Positions 6,853-16,473 are shown, counted from the first letter of the stretch. The stretch: DNA of 33,303 nt from Candidatus Heimdallarchaeota archaeon (GCA_023705985.1 BPTO01000015.1:1-33303), one strand, 5' to 3'. The notes: generated from the sequence alone by a model not told the origin. Program-made: numbers and translations.

Positions 6853-8688
6853 ATGAAAAAAGTAAAGATTATTCCACCAAAAAGAAAACCTAGATTAACT
6901 AAAAGACTTTCTTATAGAGTAAAAATAGAAGAAGCTAGCGAAGATAAAATATATGAAGAAAACAATTTCCCTTCATTAGATTTGACCAAATTCCCTTTTG
7001 TTGTTCTTAAGCATTTTGAAGAGGAAGAACAAGGAAACTACATTCCTTTAAAAGCTCCGATTATATTCAATAAAACATATTTACTTCGACCAAGTGAAGA
7101 TCCAACTCAGCTATTGTTTATGTTATATATTGATTATGGATATGTTAAAAAGAATAGGTTAGATTTTTTTGTAGAAAAAGATGAAAGTTCAGAAAGAAGT
7201 TACAAATTGAAAAGTACTTGTCTAATTAGAATTTTTAATCATAATAAGTGTGAAATAGGGTTAACCCCTATGCTTCATTCCTCTTTCTTTCCAGAACATC
7301 CCATTTCCTTTAAACCTCAATTATTTGTAGGGTACATAAACAATCTAGCTGAAAAAACACTTTACTATTATGTTATAGAATGCTACGATGAGAACAAGAA
7401 GTTAATCGCTTCTACGGAATTAAAATGGTTGAAAACAGGTCACAGAGATTTAAAAAGTCCTTTCTTCTTTCTTGCAACTTCTGATTTACACGGAGGAAAA
7501 GGAGCATGGTTTAGAAGGGGAAAAGCTTGGGGTCTTTTTCCAAGACAAAATAAGAGATTAGTCAAATTAATAGATCATATAACTTCTAACCAGAATGATT
7601 ATTCCTTCAATAAGGGTTATGACTTAGCAGTTTCTTCAGGAGATACTACTGAAAATGCCTCTTATCACGAATATTGGAGTGATTTATTTAATTGCTGTTC
7701 TCCCCTATTCTCATCTGTCCCCTTTGTTCCAGCAATAGGGAATCATGACTATTATCAAGGGGGTTTTTGGAGAGGTAATTGGACAGGCAATAAAAAAACT
7801 AGAACTAGTAGACATTTCCATGCTTTTGTTCACACACCAAGAGAACATGGGAAAGAAGGTCATTACTATTCCTTTGACCATGGAAACGCTCACTTACTTT
7901 ACATAGATTCAAATGGTGATAAATGGGGAAACGAGAAAATGGGGTGTGATAGTGATCTATGGAGATGGGTGGAAAAAGATTTAGCTGACTGGAGGTCAAG
8001 GTTACATCAGCAAAAGGGGCCTCAGTTTTGTTTAGCTTTCCTTCACAGTTCTATTCTTACTTTGGGATACTTTGGAAGTTCAAGAGAAGGATCAGATGAA
8101 AAAGCTCAAAGATGCCTAACACCACTTTTTAGAAAATATGGTGTTAATGCATGTTTTTTTGGACATGACCATATTTATCAGAGGTCAAAGTGGGAAGATA
8201 CACAATATATTTGTGTTGGAAGTTCTAGTGGAACTATAGCAGATTTCTTTGCTTCCAAACAGAAAAAAACTGATTACACAATATATAGGGCAGAAGATTT
8301 CAAAAAAGCTCGGGGATATGGTGTTGTCTTTATTCCACCAAGATTGGATCTTATGAATGATACAGAGCAAAAGAACTATATTGTGTGGTTAAACTCGCTC
8401 AAAGGACAACTTATGAATAGTAAAGTGAAAGAATACTTCAACATTGATTATTTAGATGATTTTAACTATTCATATAAAGAAATTGAAAAACCGAAGAATA
8501 AGGATAGAAAGGAAGCTCTAATTAAAAATGAAATACTTGCAAATCTTTTGAAAAACATTTGGTGGAGATATTATACTGTAAGTGGACACTTCTTTGATCA
8601 CGCATTTATGACTCCTAATTTGGATAATTTCGATTCATCGGGTAAAAAAAATTATGAAATAAGTTGTCTAGAAGAGCACGTAAGATAA
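6853..8688 (+). CDS. Purple-acid-phosphatase-like metallophosphoesterase
   Basis: The 611-residue protein has an N-terminal beta-sandwich-like part (~residues 60-195, with the fibronectin-III-type ending NLAEKTLYYYVIECYD) followed by a calcineurin-like phosphoesterase domain (~205-480). The metal-binding motifs are all present: D211-x-H213 (SDLHGG), G-D264 (SSGDTTEN), GNHD at 296-299, His398 (FLHSS) and GHDH at 437-440. It should hydrolyse a phosphoester with two metals. The arrangement resembles purple acid phosphatases, but there is no signal peptide, so it appears cytosolic, unlike most of that family. The C-terminal ~120 residues match nothing I know. The substrate is unknown. It converges with the membrane protein gene ending at 8711. 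Confidence 0.82.
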   Translation: MKKVKIIPPKRKPRLTKRLSYRVKIEEASEDKIYEENNFPSLDLTKFPFVVLKHFEEEEQGNYIPLKAPIIFNKTYLLRPSEDPTQLLFMLYIDYGYVKKNRLDFFVEKDESSERSYKLKSTCLIRIFNHNKCEIGLTPMLHSSFFPEHPISFKPQLFVGYINNLAEKTLYYYVIECYDENKKLIASTELKWLKTGHRDLKSPFFFLATSDLHGGKGAWFRRGKAWGLFPRQNKRLVKLIDHITSNQNDYSFNKGYDLAVSSGDTTENASYHEYWSDLFNCCSPLFSSVPFVPAIGNHDYYQGGFWRGNWTGNKKTRTSRHFHAFVHTPREHGKEGHYYSFDHGNAHLLYIDSNGDKWGNEKMGCDSDLWRWVEKDLADWRSRLHQQKGPQFCLAFLHSSILTLGYFGSSREGSDEKAQRCLTPLFRKYGVNACFFGHDHIYQRSKWEDTQYICVGSSSGTIADFFASKQKKTDYTIYRAEDFKKARGYGVVFIPPRLDLMNDTEQKNYIVWLNSLKGQLMNSKVKEYFNIDYLDDFNYSYKEIEKPKNKDRKEALIKNEILANLLKNIWWRYYTVSGHFFDHAFMTPNLDNFDSSGKKNYEISCLEEHVR

Positions 8689-8710
8689 AAAGAAAAAGAA
8701 GAAAAAGGAG

Positions 8711-10171
8711 TTATTTAGCAGGTTTCATGCTTGCGCCACATTTGATGCAGAAGCTTGAATCAGCTGGATTCTTAGCATCACAGAATGGACAAAGGATTTC
8801 TTCACTTGGGCCTACAACTGCATCAAAATCTTTCTTTGATGGAGCTTTCTCTTTCTGCTCAGTTGTGATAGGTTTTTCTTCTGGTTTATCCTCTTGAATT
8901 GGTTCTCTTTTTACTACAGGTTTGCTCTTCTTAATCTTAGAAGGATCTACTTGAGTGTAATCAAATAGAATTCCTCTTTCGACATCAAAAGCATAAGGAG
9001 CAAGTCCAAGATTAATTATTTTCCAAGCATCGCTTCTTACGAATTCTGTTGAAGTGTTTATTAATCTGGCAATATCACGTAAATAGATAGCTTTGTTTCC
9101 TTTAACCATTCTTATCACTTTGTCGCGTCGATTACGATTTGCGAAGAAAACTATGATTGATATACCAACTAAAGTTAGTGGCATAGCAGCAATACAGAAC
9201 CAACTAGTTTGAGTAAGACCAAGAATGAAGAAGAATAAGGCAATCACTGAAAGAACTCTTTCAGCTAAGTAAGTTTGATCCCATGTCTCTTCAACCCATT
9301 TTAAGAATCGTGGTCTTTTAGTAGAATATTCTTTTCTTCCACTTGCGCTAACATAATTTGGAGATATGTTTTCTATAGCTGGAAGTAAAGGTTTTGATTC
9401 ATATCTGTGGCGAGTACGAACGGATGAGCGAGGTTTAGAAGTTGCAGCGGGAGCTATAGGAGCTACAGAAGCTGCAGGAGCTCCAGGTACATCAACTTCT
9501 TTTTCAGATACAGTCTTTTCAGATGGTGGGGAATATCTGTAGTATTTGTCTCTAGTCCTTTCACGCTTATCTCGAACTCTTCTATCATAACCATTAGATC
9601 TGTAATCATAAGTTCTTCCAGATCCAGTGATGGGCCAGATGATCAGATATTTAATGAAGTAGCCAAAAGTTAGTAAAACCATAATAGCTGTGAAGAAGGC
9701 AAGAATTATACCTAAAACACCCACTGTAATCATTATAGCTTTGTGTGTAGTCAATACAAACAACTGTATTTCCAGAGTACCATTAGCATTATTGAAAGCA
9801 ACTATGAAGTAGTCACCTGAATAATCAGCTTCTATAAACTTAAAAGAGCGGAAACTGTCAGAATGATATTCGAATTCGTCTATCGTACTAGCATTTTCCT
9901 TATCCCAAAAGTAATAAGAATTAAGTGAGAGTACGTATATATCATAATCATTAGAATCACCATGTTTCATGTATGCAAAGAGAATTTGACCATCATTTTC
10001 TATTTGAAAAATATTATATGAATACGGATCCACGGAATATTCTTGGGTCATAATCCCTCCATTACTAAAAACGAAACCTGCTAATATTCCAATAGGAATT
10101 ATTGTAATTGCTATAAAAACTATTGAAACTATTGCCAGTCCATTTAAGTATTTAACATCTCTACGAGCCAT
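8711..10171 (-). CDS. Four-helix membrane protein with extracellular beta domain, winged-helix-like domain and zinc ribbon
   Basis: I do not recognise the family. The 486-residue protein begins with a membrane helix (~11-34), then an outside domain (~40-140) of beta-rich sequence ending SGDYFIVAFNNANGTLEIQLFV, a second helix (~145-180), a long basic and Ala/Pro-rich cytoplasmic linker (~185-285), two more helices (~305-323 and ~326-345), a helical domain resembling a winged helix (~350-405) and a C-terminal zinc ribbon (Cys461, Cys464, Cys475, Cys478). The outside domain loosely resembles GOLD or PPC beta-sandwiches; this is only an impression. The start has a good ribosome-binding site (AGGTGAAAAT before ATG). 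It diverges from the TrmB-like gene, which suggests a shared control region. Confidence 0.7.
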   Translation of the reverse strand: MARRDVKYLNGLAIVSIVFIAITIIPIGILAGFVFSNGGIMTQEYSVDPYSYNIFQIENDGQILFAYMKHGDSNDYDIYVLSLNSYYFWDKENASTIDEFEYHSDSFRSFKFIEADYSGDYFIVAFNNANGTLEIQLFVLTTHKAIMITVGVLGIILAFFTAIMVLLTFGYFIKYLIIWPITGSGRTYDYRSNGYDRRVRDKRERTRDKYYRYSPPSEKTVSEKEVDVPGAPAASVAPIAPAATSKPRSSVRTRHRYESKPLLPAIENISPNYVSASGRKEYSTKRPRFLKWVEETWDQTYLAERVLSVIALFFFILGLTQTSWFCIAAMPLTLVGISIIVFFANRNRRDKVIRMVKGNKAIYLRDIARLINTSTEFVRSDAWKIINLGLAPYAFDVERGILFDYTQVDPSKIKKSKPVVKREPIQEDKPEEKPITTEQKEKAPSKKDFDAVVGPSEEILCPFCDAKNPADSSFCIKCGASMKPAK

Positions 10172-10192
10172 ATTTTCACCTATATATTTTAG

Positions 10193-10210
10193 TTACTACG
10201 TTAGTAGTAA
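10193..10210. promoter_or_regulatory. Inverted repeat between divergent genes, candidate TrmB-family operator
   Basis: TTACTAC (10193-10199) and GTAGTAA (10204-10210) form a perfect inverted repeat around GTTA. It lies in the 86-base space between the membrane protein gene (start 10171) and the TrmB-like gene (start 10258). The core TACT-N8-AGTA resembles the haloarchaeal TrmB site as I remember it (TACT-N7/8-GAGTA). Binding here could control both genes and provide autoregulation. Confidence 0.5.
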
Positions 10211-10222
10211 ATAATAAATAGC

Positions 10223-10231
10223 TTTATATAA
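10223..10231 (+). promoter_or_regulatory. TATA box of the TrmB-like gene
   Basis: TTTATATAA is centred at about 10227, which predicts transcription from ~10252-10254, just before the ATG at 10258. The element is nearly palindromic, so it could also serve as a TATA box for the divergent gene. Confidence 0.55.
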
Positions 10232-10257
10232 ATGTATCTTTTCATATTATATTGAAG

Positions 10258-11190
10258 ATGAGTAAACAGACTGAATTAGTGGATAAATTGAAGATGTTAG
10301 GTTTTTCTGAGTATGCTTCTAGAGCTTATCTTGCAATTGTCAAATTAAAAGAAGGAACAGCTCCAACTATTGCTGATGAATCTAAAGTTCCTAAAGCTAA
10401 AATCTATGAAGTACTAGACGATTTGTATAAGAAAGGTTTTGTAGGTAAAGATGAAGATTCAAAGCCTGCTGTTTTCATTGCACACAACCCTTTACAACGT
10501 TTTCAACAATGGATGGAGCAATTTACTGATCTTTCTGAATACCTTGAAAGTATTTTTGATACTTCTGGTCCTACTCGCGAATATGGCTTTTACACTGTTG
10601 GAAATTTTTCTGAAAAGCTTGATGCTAGAGATTACATTTACATCTTTGAACAATTCGATGAACCCCAAGATAGTCTTTTTAGTAGATTCTTCGAGGGTAA
10701 AATTACTAATTACTATAATGTAGGAGGACCTACTTCTTCTCTCTTAGCAATAACTGAAAAGAATATGGTAATATTATTAGAGAAGGAATCTAGAGTTCAG
10801 TTTATAGCTATTGAAGACTTACTCTTCAACAAGTTCATCAATATGCTTTTTGCTCTAACGCCTGTTAATCGAGCAATTACCGAAGAAATGGAAAGTACAG
10901 CAAGAGGAGAGAAGATTCTCTATATAGATTCAATCATATCGACAACAGGTGCAATAACTGGGCAAGACGGGAATATTTGGGTAACTGAGGAAAGATTATT
11001 TATAAGAACTCCAGGTAAAAGCGTTTATGCACGCCCAATCTCCACAGTTTCAGCTATACAAGAGTTTGAGGATGGTAGTCTGAATTTAGTTATTTCTTTA
11101 AGAGACGGTTCAATGGAAGAAAGTCAAATATTCACTTATTCTGATCCTGCAATTATTATCAATTTGATAACATTTCTGAGAGATAAATAG
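10258..11190 (+). CDS. TrmB-family transcriptional regulator
   Basis: The protein begins with a TrmB-type winged helix (~residues 8-75): KLKMLGFSEYASRAYLAIVKL, a recognition-helix region ADESKVPKAKIYEVLDDLYKKGFV and a wing. A dimerising helix follows (~85-100). The remaining ~200 residues are a mixed alpha/beta sensor region unlike the sugar-binding domain of the classical TrmB, so the ligand is unknown. An in-frame TTG at 10252 would add two residues; I prefer ATG 10258 because of the TATA box position. It probably controls itself and the divergent membrane protein through the inverted repeat at 10193-10210. It could also act on genes elsewhere. Confidence 0.85.
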   Translation: MSKQTELVDKLKMLGFSEYASRAYLAIVKLKEGTAPTIADESKVPKAKIYEVLDDLYKKGFVGKDEDSKPAVFIAHNPLQRFQQWMEQFTDLSEYLESIFDTSGPTREYGFYTVGNFSEKLDARDYIYIFEQFDEPQDSLFSRFFEGKITNYYNVGGPTSSLLAITEKNMVILLEKESRVQFIAIEDLLFNKFINMLFALTPVNRAITEEMESTARGEKILYIDSIISTTGAITGQDGNIWVTEERLFIRTPGKSVYARPISTVSAIQEFEDGSLNLVISLRDGSMEESQIFTYSDPAIIINLITFLRDK

Positions 11191-11251
11191 AATAAGAGAT
11201 TCGCTTCTAAGTTTTTATCTTCATAACTTTTTTTTCATGCAATTAAACCTA

Positions 11252-12313
11252 TTATTCTTCCCTTATAACTTGAAGTTCCTTTGTTCTATATCTTTCTGCT
11301 ACTTCTTCAAATTCTCCTAAATATTCTGTTTTTGGGGGTATGAGAGGTTCTTCTTTCATTATATCATCGATAATTTGCTCTATAGTAATTATAGGCTTAT
11401 AACCAAGAGCTTCAAGTTTTGAAGTCTCAAAGATCCAGTCTTTTCCAATCATAACAGCGTATTCTCGGTTGAAAAAAGGCTCTCTCTTTGGAAAAGTAAC
11501 AAAACCTATTAATTCGATTAAAAATGCTCCTAGATAAGCAATGAGATAAGGAATATGGATTTTGAAACGGTTTTTCCCTACTAACTTCTTTTCTAACCTT
11601 CGAATAAAGTCTTTAATTGTTATGTTAAATGAGACTACGTTATATGTCTCAACTTTTGTTGTTTTTTCCATCAGTGTTAATTCAACTGCTTGAGCAATGT
11701 CATATGGATGAGCAAATGCAACGAGATGTTCTGCTTTCCCTATAATCGGAAAAATGTTTCTTTTTACTAGATTTTTCACAATGGGATAGAAGTGTCTATC
11801 GTATCTCCCTGAGATTATAGGAGGACGTAGAATGACTGCATTCAAACCATTTTCTTCGCAATAAATTTGAACTAAGAACTCTGCTGCTAGCTTTGATTTA
11901 GAATAGTGCCCTATAGATTTCGTTTTATGTTCTTCTTTTACTGGGAATTCTAATTTCGTACCATAAACACTTGTTGTGCTCACAAACAGGAAATTTTTAA
12001 CGTTCGCATTTTTGCATGCTTTCAAGAGATTATTTGTTCCATCAACATTTACTCTATAAAAATCCTTATTCTTTGTTTTTTGTCTAATAGCTCCTCCTAT
12101 ATGTAGTACTGTATCTATATCTTTTCCTTTTAATGCTTCTAGAAGAGAACTATAATCTGTAAAATCTCCTGTGACATATGTTACACCATCAAGTGGTTGT
12201 GTAGGTATTTTACGAACTAAACCATATAATTCATATCCATTTCGATAGCTAAAATACCTTAGAACACCTAAACCTGTACAACCAGTTGCTCCAGTTATTA
12301 ATAGCTTCTCCAT
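11252..12313 (-). CDS. NAD(P)-dependent epimerase/dehydratase (extended SDR)
   Basis: The 353-residue protein is an extended short-chain dehydrogenase/reductase. It starts with the nucleotide-binding TGATGCTGLG (residues 8-17, pattern TGxxGxxG), has NVDGTNNLLKAC and FVSTTSVYG in the middle, the catalytic Tyr-x-x-x-Lys as YSKSK, and RPPIISGRYD after it. The C-terminal part, with the hydrophobic IAYLGAFLIELIGFVTF, resembles the 3-beta-hydroxysteroid dehydrogenase/isomerase branch that acts on sterol-like or lipid substrates and may touch the membrane; a nucleotide-sugar substrate is also possible. It follows the hydrogenase operon on the same strand after 62 bases, but a TATA-like element inside an inverted repeat at 12332-12350 indicates its own promoter. 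Confidence 0.82.
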   Translation of the reverse strand: MEKLLITGATGCTGLGVLRYFSYRNGYELYGLVRKIPTQPLDGVTYVTGDFTDYSSLLEALKGKDIDTVLHIGGAIRQKTKNKDFYRVNVDGTNNLLKACKNANVKNFLFVSTTSVYGTKLEFPVKEEHKTKSIGHYSKSKLAAEFLVQIYCEENGLNAVILRPPIISGRYDRHFYPIVKNLVKRNIFPIIGKAEHLVAFAHPYDIAQAVELTLMEKTTKVETYNVVSFNITIKDFIRRLEKKLVGKNRFKIHIPYLIAYLGAFLIELIGFVTFPKREPFFNREYAVMIGKDWIFETSKLEALGYKPIITIEQIIDDIMKEEPLIPPKTEYLGEFEEVAERYRTKELQVIREE

Positions 12314-12331
12314 AACAGAATAGAAAAAAAG

Positions 12332-12350
12332 AAGCTTTTACATAAAGCTT
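12332..12350. promoter_or_regulatory. Inverted repeat over the SDR promoter
   Basis: AAGCTTT (12332-12338) and AAAGCTT (12344-12350) are perfect inverted copies separated by TACAT. Read on the minus strand, the spacer and inner arms give a TATA-like CTTTATGTAAAAG about 28 bases before the SDR start at 12313. It may be an operator, or a weak stem-loop ending the hydrogenase operon transcript, which reads through it. Confidence 0.35.
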
Positions 12351-12375
12351 GCTCTTGCTTTATGAATTAAATTTG

Positions 12376-12792
12376 TCATGGAGTTATTTGTAATGAAATG
12401 GGACCTATTTTTTTCAATTCTTCTACAAATTCTCTTACAACATCTGCAAATCTGTGACCTTCAGATGCTGAGACGAATTCGAAACGCACTCTATTTGGAT
12501 CTACTCCCATCTCCTTAAGGTATTTTTTCAATAGTTTAATCCTACGATTTGCTTTGTAATTACCTGATTTATAGTGACATTCACCGAAATGGCATCCTGA
12601 AATTAGTACACCATCAGCGCCTTTTTTTAGAGATTCTAGTATAAAAACTGGTTCTATTCTTCCTGAACACATTACTCTTATTATCTTAATATTAGTAGGA
12701 TATTGTATCCTGCTTGTACCAGCTAGATCTGCTCCTGCATAACTACACCAATTACAGAGAAATCCTATGATGTTTGGTTCAAATTCATCCAT
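12376..12792 (-). CDS. mvhD: MvhD-like [2Fe-2S] electron-transfer subunit, second copy
   Basis: The ~138-residue protein carries the conserved cysteine pattern of MvhD/FlxD: CNWCSYAGAD, VMCSGRI and GCHFGECHY. In methanogens MvhD passes electrons from the Mvh hydrogenase into HdrA. This copy closes the eleven-gene operon and lies next to the NuoG-HdrA fusion, so it likely connects to the split HdrA. I chose ATG 12792 because it lies one base after the upstream stop and has a GGAGA ribosome-binding site seven to eight bases ahead; a TTG at 12807 would add five residues. It is clearly paralogous to the protein at 22556-22996 (shared EPNIIGFLCNWCSYAGADLA). Confidence 0.92.
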   Translation of the reverse strand: MDEFEPNIIGFLCNWCSYAGADLAGTSRIQYPTNIKIIRVMCSGRIEPVFILESLKKGADGVLISGCHFGECHYKSGNYKANRRIKLLKKYLKEMGVDPNRVRFEFVSASEGHRFADVVREFVEELKKIGPISLQITP

Positions 12793-12793
12793 T

Positions 12794-14557
12794 TCAATTC
12801 TCTCCAAATGCTTTTATTATTGTCAATATTTGACCATCAGTATAGCCTAATTGACGAATAGCTCCATTAAGACATGCAGCTGCACACGTTCCACATCCTT
12901 TACAAAGAGCTTCATTAACTCTTGCGACATCTGTTGTATGTCCTAAATACTGTATTCTCACTAGTTCAATAGCTTGGTAAGGACAAGCATCAACACAAAA
13001 ACCACAAGCACGACAAAGTGTTTCATCAACATACGCTATTGTTGCTTCAATCTCAAGTTCTTTTTGGGAAAGAATGTTACAAACTCTAGAAGCAGCACTA
13101 CTAGCTTGAGCTACGGTATCTGGAATATCTTTAGGACTTTGACAGCTCCCTGCTAGAAATATTCCATCAGTAAAAGTATCAACAGGTCTAAGTTTGGGGT
13201 GAGCTTCTAAGAAGAAACCATCAGCACTAAGATTGATATTCAAAGTCTGTGCTAATTCTTTCGAATCTTCTCTTGGTATAAGACCTGTAGCTAATACAAC
13301 AAGATCAGCCTCTATGTCAGGATGACCTTCCGCTTTAACCACTACGCCATTACCATTTTGCACTACTTGTATAGTGTCATCTAATTCTCTTCTTAAATAG
13401 ATTATATTTTCACCTTGCACGCGATTGTAAAATTCCTCAAAGCCTTTACCAAAAGCTCGAACATCCGTAAAATAAATAGTCAGTTCTGAATCTGGAAACT
13501 TATCTCTAACCATGTGAGCTTGTTTAGCTGTGTACATGCAGCAGACCCTAGAGCAGTACTCATTTCCATCCTTATCTCTTGAGCCTACACATTGAATAAA
13601 AACTATATTCGTAGGTTCTTTGCCATTAACTTCAATATGACCTTCTGTTGGACCAGATGCTGAAACTAGTCTTTCGAATTCCATTCCAGTGATTACGTTT
13701 GGAAATTCTCCATAACCATATTTTGTCTCTGCAGTAGGATCAAATGAATCAAAACCTGAAGCTACTACAATTGCTCCTATATCTAGTTCGATAATTTCAT
13801 CTTCTTGATCATATTTTATTGCTTCTGCTTCACAAAAAATTGAGCAAGTTTCACATTCATCAAGTAGAAAATGTATACACTTCTCTCGATCTATAACCGG
13901 TATCTTCGGAACAGATTGTGGAAAGGGAATATAAATCGGATGTCTTTTAGCTAATCCTTCATTAAATTCAGATAAGATTGGATTAGGTTCTCTTAAAGAA
14001 AGCTCTTTTAATTCGAGCGTTCTGGCACCAGTTGGACAAACTGAAGCACAAGCACCACAAACTCTACATATTTCTGAATGGGTTTCAAAAGGTGGTTTAA
14101 TATCCCTTTCAATTCCTCTATTGATAAAATCTATAGTACCAACACCCATTCTTTCTTGACAAATACGAGCACATAAACCACAGAGTATGCAATCTTCATC
14201 CTTTTTCTTAAATCTAGTTTCTTTGACACCAAATTGTTCTGCAAGTTCTTGTATCTTCTCAGATTCAGGACATCGAGCAAGCATTAATTCAACCATTATT
14301 TTACGTCCTTTCAAGACTCTTTCCGTATTTGTTTGTACTTCTATACCTTCCATCACTGGAAATTGACACGAAGTATGATACATAATATTACCATTATGAT
14401 TTATCTCAACTACACAGAGTCTACAAGCGCCATAAGGACTTAATGCTTTATGATAACAAAGTGTTGGTATTTCAATACCAATAGAATTAGCAGCTTCCAA
14501 TATAGTTTGTCCTTCTTTTACTTCAACTTCTTGTCCATTTATAGATAATTTTACCAT
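12794..14557 (-). CDS. NuoG-type Fe-S N-terminus fused to the C-terminal half of HdrA
   Basis: The 587-residue protein is a chimera. Residues 1-80 are a plant-type [2Fe-2S] ferredoxin as at the N-terminus of NuoG or HydA (Cys34, 45, 48, 64). Residues ~120-180 bind two [4Fe-4S] clusters (Cys123, 126, 129, 133 and Cys164, 167, 170, 174). From ~195 onward it aligns with HdrA from about residue 258 to the end: Fe-S insertion with Cys227, thioredoxin-reductase-like core with TIVV-type strands, [37 protein letters not shown], and two C-terminal [4Fe-4S] motifs. The HdrA N-terminal Rossmann segment (GGGIAG) is missing and is supplied by the gene at 16466-17731. In trimeric HydABC the corresponding subunit carries the hydrogenase H-cluster at this place. 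The start overlaps the NuoF stop (TAATG). Confidence 0.9.
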   Translation of the reverse strand: MVKLSINGQEVEVKEGQTILEAANSIGIEIPTLCYHKALSPYGACRLCVVEINHNGNIMYHTSCQFPVMEGIEVQTNTERVLKGRKIMVELMLARCPESEKIQELAEQFGVKETRFKKKDEDCILCGLCARICQERMGVGTIDFINRGIERDIKPPFETHSEICRVCGACASVCPTGARTLELKELSLREPNPILSEFNEGLAKRHPIYIPFPQSVPKIPVIDREKCIHFLLDECETCSIFCEAEAIKYDQEDEIIELDIGAIVVASGFDSFDPTAETKYGYGEFPNVITGMEFERLVSASGPTEGHIEVNGKEPTNIVFIQCVGSRDKDGNEYCSRVCCMYTAKQAHMVRDKFPDSELTIYFTDVRAFGKGFEEFYNRVQGENIIYLRRELDDTIQVVQNGNGVVVKAEGHPDIEADLVVLATGLIPREDSKELAQTLNINLSADGFFLEAHPKLRPVDTFTDGIFLAGSCQSPKDIPDTVAQASSAASRVCNILSQKELEIEATIAYVDETLCRACGFCVDACPYQAIELVRIQYLGHTTDVARVNEALCKGCGTCAAACLNGAIRQLGYTDGQILTIIKAFGEN

Positions 14558-16473
14558 TACAAATCACCACTTGAAATTGATATTGCATCAAATCTACAGC
14601 TATCTAAACATATACCACATTTTATGCACTTTTCACTATTGATAAAGTGAGGTTCTTTTGTCTTTCCTGTAATTGCTTCTTCAGGACATAATTTGAAGCA
14701 TATTCCACACCCAGTACATTTATCTGGGATAATTGTGTAATGGATTAATGCTCTACAAACTTTAGCTGGACACTTTTTCTCCTCTATATGTGCTATATAT
14801 TCATCCTTGAAATATCTTAAAGTCGTTAGTACAGGATTTGGAGCTGTTTTACCAAGTCCACATAATGAAAAATCAATGATTACATGACTTAATTCTTCTA
14901 AAAGATCAAGATCACTAATTTCTGCTTTACCTTCTGTTATTCTGTTAAGTATATCATATGAAGCATCCAAACCTTCTCGACATGAATTACATGTTCCACA
15001 AGATTCTTCACGAGTAAAACCTAAGAAGAACTTAGCAAGGTCAACTATACAGGTATCTTCATCAAGAACTATCATACCACCAGAACCCATGATAGAACCT
15101 GCTTCAGAAAGACTATCATAATCGACTGGAAGGTTTATTGAATCCTCCGGTAAACAACCACCAGATGGTCCTCCTGTTTGTATTGCTTTGAATTTCTTCT
15201 CTTCTAGAATTCCCCCTCCTATGTCATATATGATTTCTCTTAAAGATATACCCATTGGAACTTCAACAAGTCCTGTATTTTGTATCTTTCCTACTAAGGA
15301 GAATACTTTTGTTCCTTTGCTTTTTTCAGTTCCTAATGAGGAATACCAATCGCTTCCTCTTGCAATTATAGGTGGAATGTTTGCCCAAGTTTCGACATTA
15401 TTGATATTTGTTGGTTTACCCCATAAACCAGAATGTGAAGGAAATGGAGGTCTCATTCTTGGGTCTACAGGTCTCCCTTCTAAGGATGCTATTAGAGCAG
15501 TTTCTTCTCCACAGACAAATGCTCCCGCACCTTTAACTATTTTGATATTAAAATTAAATCCAGTATCAAGAATGTTTTTACCTAATAAACCAAAGCCTTC
15601 TGCCTGTTTAATTGCATTTCTTAATTTCTCGATAGCAATAGGATATTCGGCTCGAACATAAATGATTCCCTCATTGGAACCTATAGCATACGCTCCAATT
15701 AACATGCCTTCAAGGATTGAATGAGGATCGCCTTCTAAGATACTTCGATCCATATAAGCACCAGGATCACCTTCATCAGCATTACAAATAATATATTTAA
15801 TGGGAGAATCTTCTTTAGAACACATCTCCCACTTCAATCCTGTGGGAAAACCAGCACCACCTCTCCCTCGAAGTCCAGACTTTTTGACTTCCTCTATAAC
15901 TTCATGTGACTTTAAATTATTTATTACTTTGTAAAAGGATGAGTAACCTCCTCGTGCAACATATTCGTCTATACTATTAGGATCAATAAAACCGCAGTTT
16001 CTTAAAGCTATTTTCAGCTGTTTAGCGAAAAATGGATAATCTTTGTATAATGGTACATCTTTGAGATTCTCATTTTTTCCTAAGTGATATTTTTCTTCGT
16101 TTATAATAGATTCTTCATCTTCAATTTTCCACAGAATCCAATCTTGTTTGATGTCACCAGCAGCTAATGCTTTGATTAACTCCCTTGCTTTTTTTTCAGT
16201 TAAATTACCATAAAACAATTTGGGTTTCCCAGGAAAATGAAAATATAAGAGAGGTTCTATCTGACAAAAACCTATGCATCCTGTTTCAGTTATAATCCAA
16301 TCTAGGTTTTGGTCCTTTACTTCTTTCTTTATTACTTCATAAATTTTACCAGCACCAGCTGCTAAACCACAAGTTGCCATACTAATTGCAATTCTTGGTT
16401 TATCTGGGTAGAGAATCTCTTGTCCTTTTGATTGTATATCCTCTAGAATTTGAAAACGAATTACTTCAGTCAT
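14557..16473 (-). CDS. NuoF/HydB-type NAD(H)-dependent diaphorase subunit
   Basis: This 638-residue protein matches HydB/HndC of electron-bifurcating hydrogenases more than plain NuoF. It has an N-terminal thioredoxin-like [2Fe-2S] domain (Cys35, Cys66, Cys70), the FMN/NADH-binding core ([15 protein letters not shown] at ~201-215, [33 protein letters not shown]), the N3-type cluster motif [12 protein letters not shown], and a C-terminal two-[4Fe-4S] ferredoxin ([23 protein letters not shown]). The expected reaction is electron exchange between NAD(H) and an Fe-S chain through FMN. It lies between the two halves of the split HdrA, overlapping the HdrA-NuoE gene by eight bases. NAD versus NADP preference is not readable. 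Confidence 0.94.
   Translation of the reverse strand: MTEVIRFQILEDIQSKGQEILYPDKPRIAISMATCGLAAGAGKIYEVIKKEVKDQNLDWIITETGCIGFCQIEPLLYFHFPGKPKLFYGNLTEKKARELIKALAAGDIKQDWILWKIEDEESIINEEKYHLGKNENLKDVPLYKDYPFFAKQLKIALRNCGFIDPNSIDEYVARGGYSSFYKVINNLKSHEVIEEVKKSGLRGRGGAGFPTGLKWEMCSKEDSPIKYIICNADEGDPGAYMDRSILEGDPHSILEGMLIGAYAIGSNEGIIYVRAEYPIAIEKLRNAIKQAEGFGLLGKNILDTGFNFNIKIVKGAGAFVCGEETALIASLEGRPVDPRMRPPFPSHSGLWGKPTNINNVETWANIPPIIARGSDWYSSLGTEKSKGTKVFSLVGKIQNTGLVEVPMGISLREIIYDIGGGILEEKKFKAIQTGGPSGGCLPEDSINLPVDYDSLSEAGSIMGSGGMIVLDEDTCIVDLAKFFLGFTREESCGTCNSCREGLDASYDILNRITEGKAEISDLDLLEELSHVIIDFSLCGLGKTAPNPVLTTLRYFKDEYIAHIEEKKCPAKVCRALIHYTIIPDKCTGCGICFKLCPEEAITGKTKEPHFINSEKCIKCGICLDSCRFDAISISSGDL

Noticed and set aside
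8664-8897. A 77-codon plus-strand frame across the 3' ends of the phosphoesterase and membrane protein genes
   Set aside because: It overlaps both real genes and its sequence is a by-product of their coding bases.
15188-15661. A 157-codon plus-strand frame opposite the NuoF-like gene
   Set aside because: It lies wholly antisense to a strongly conserved coding region and has no motif or ribosome-binding site.
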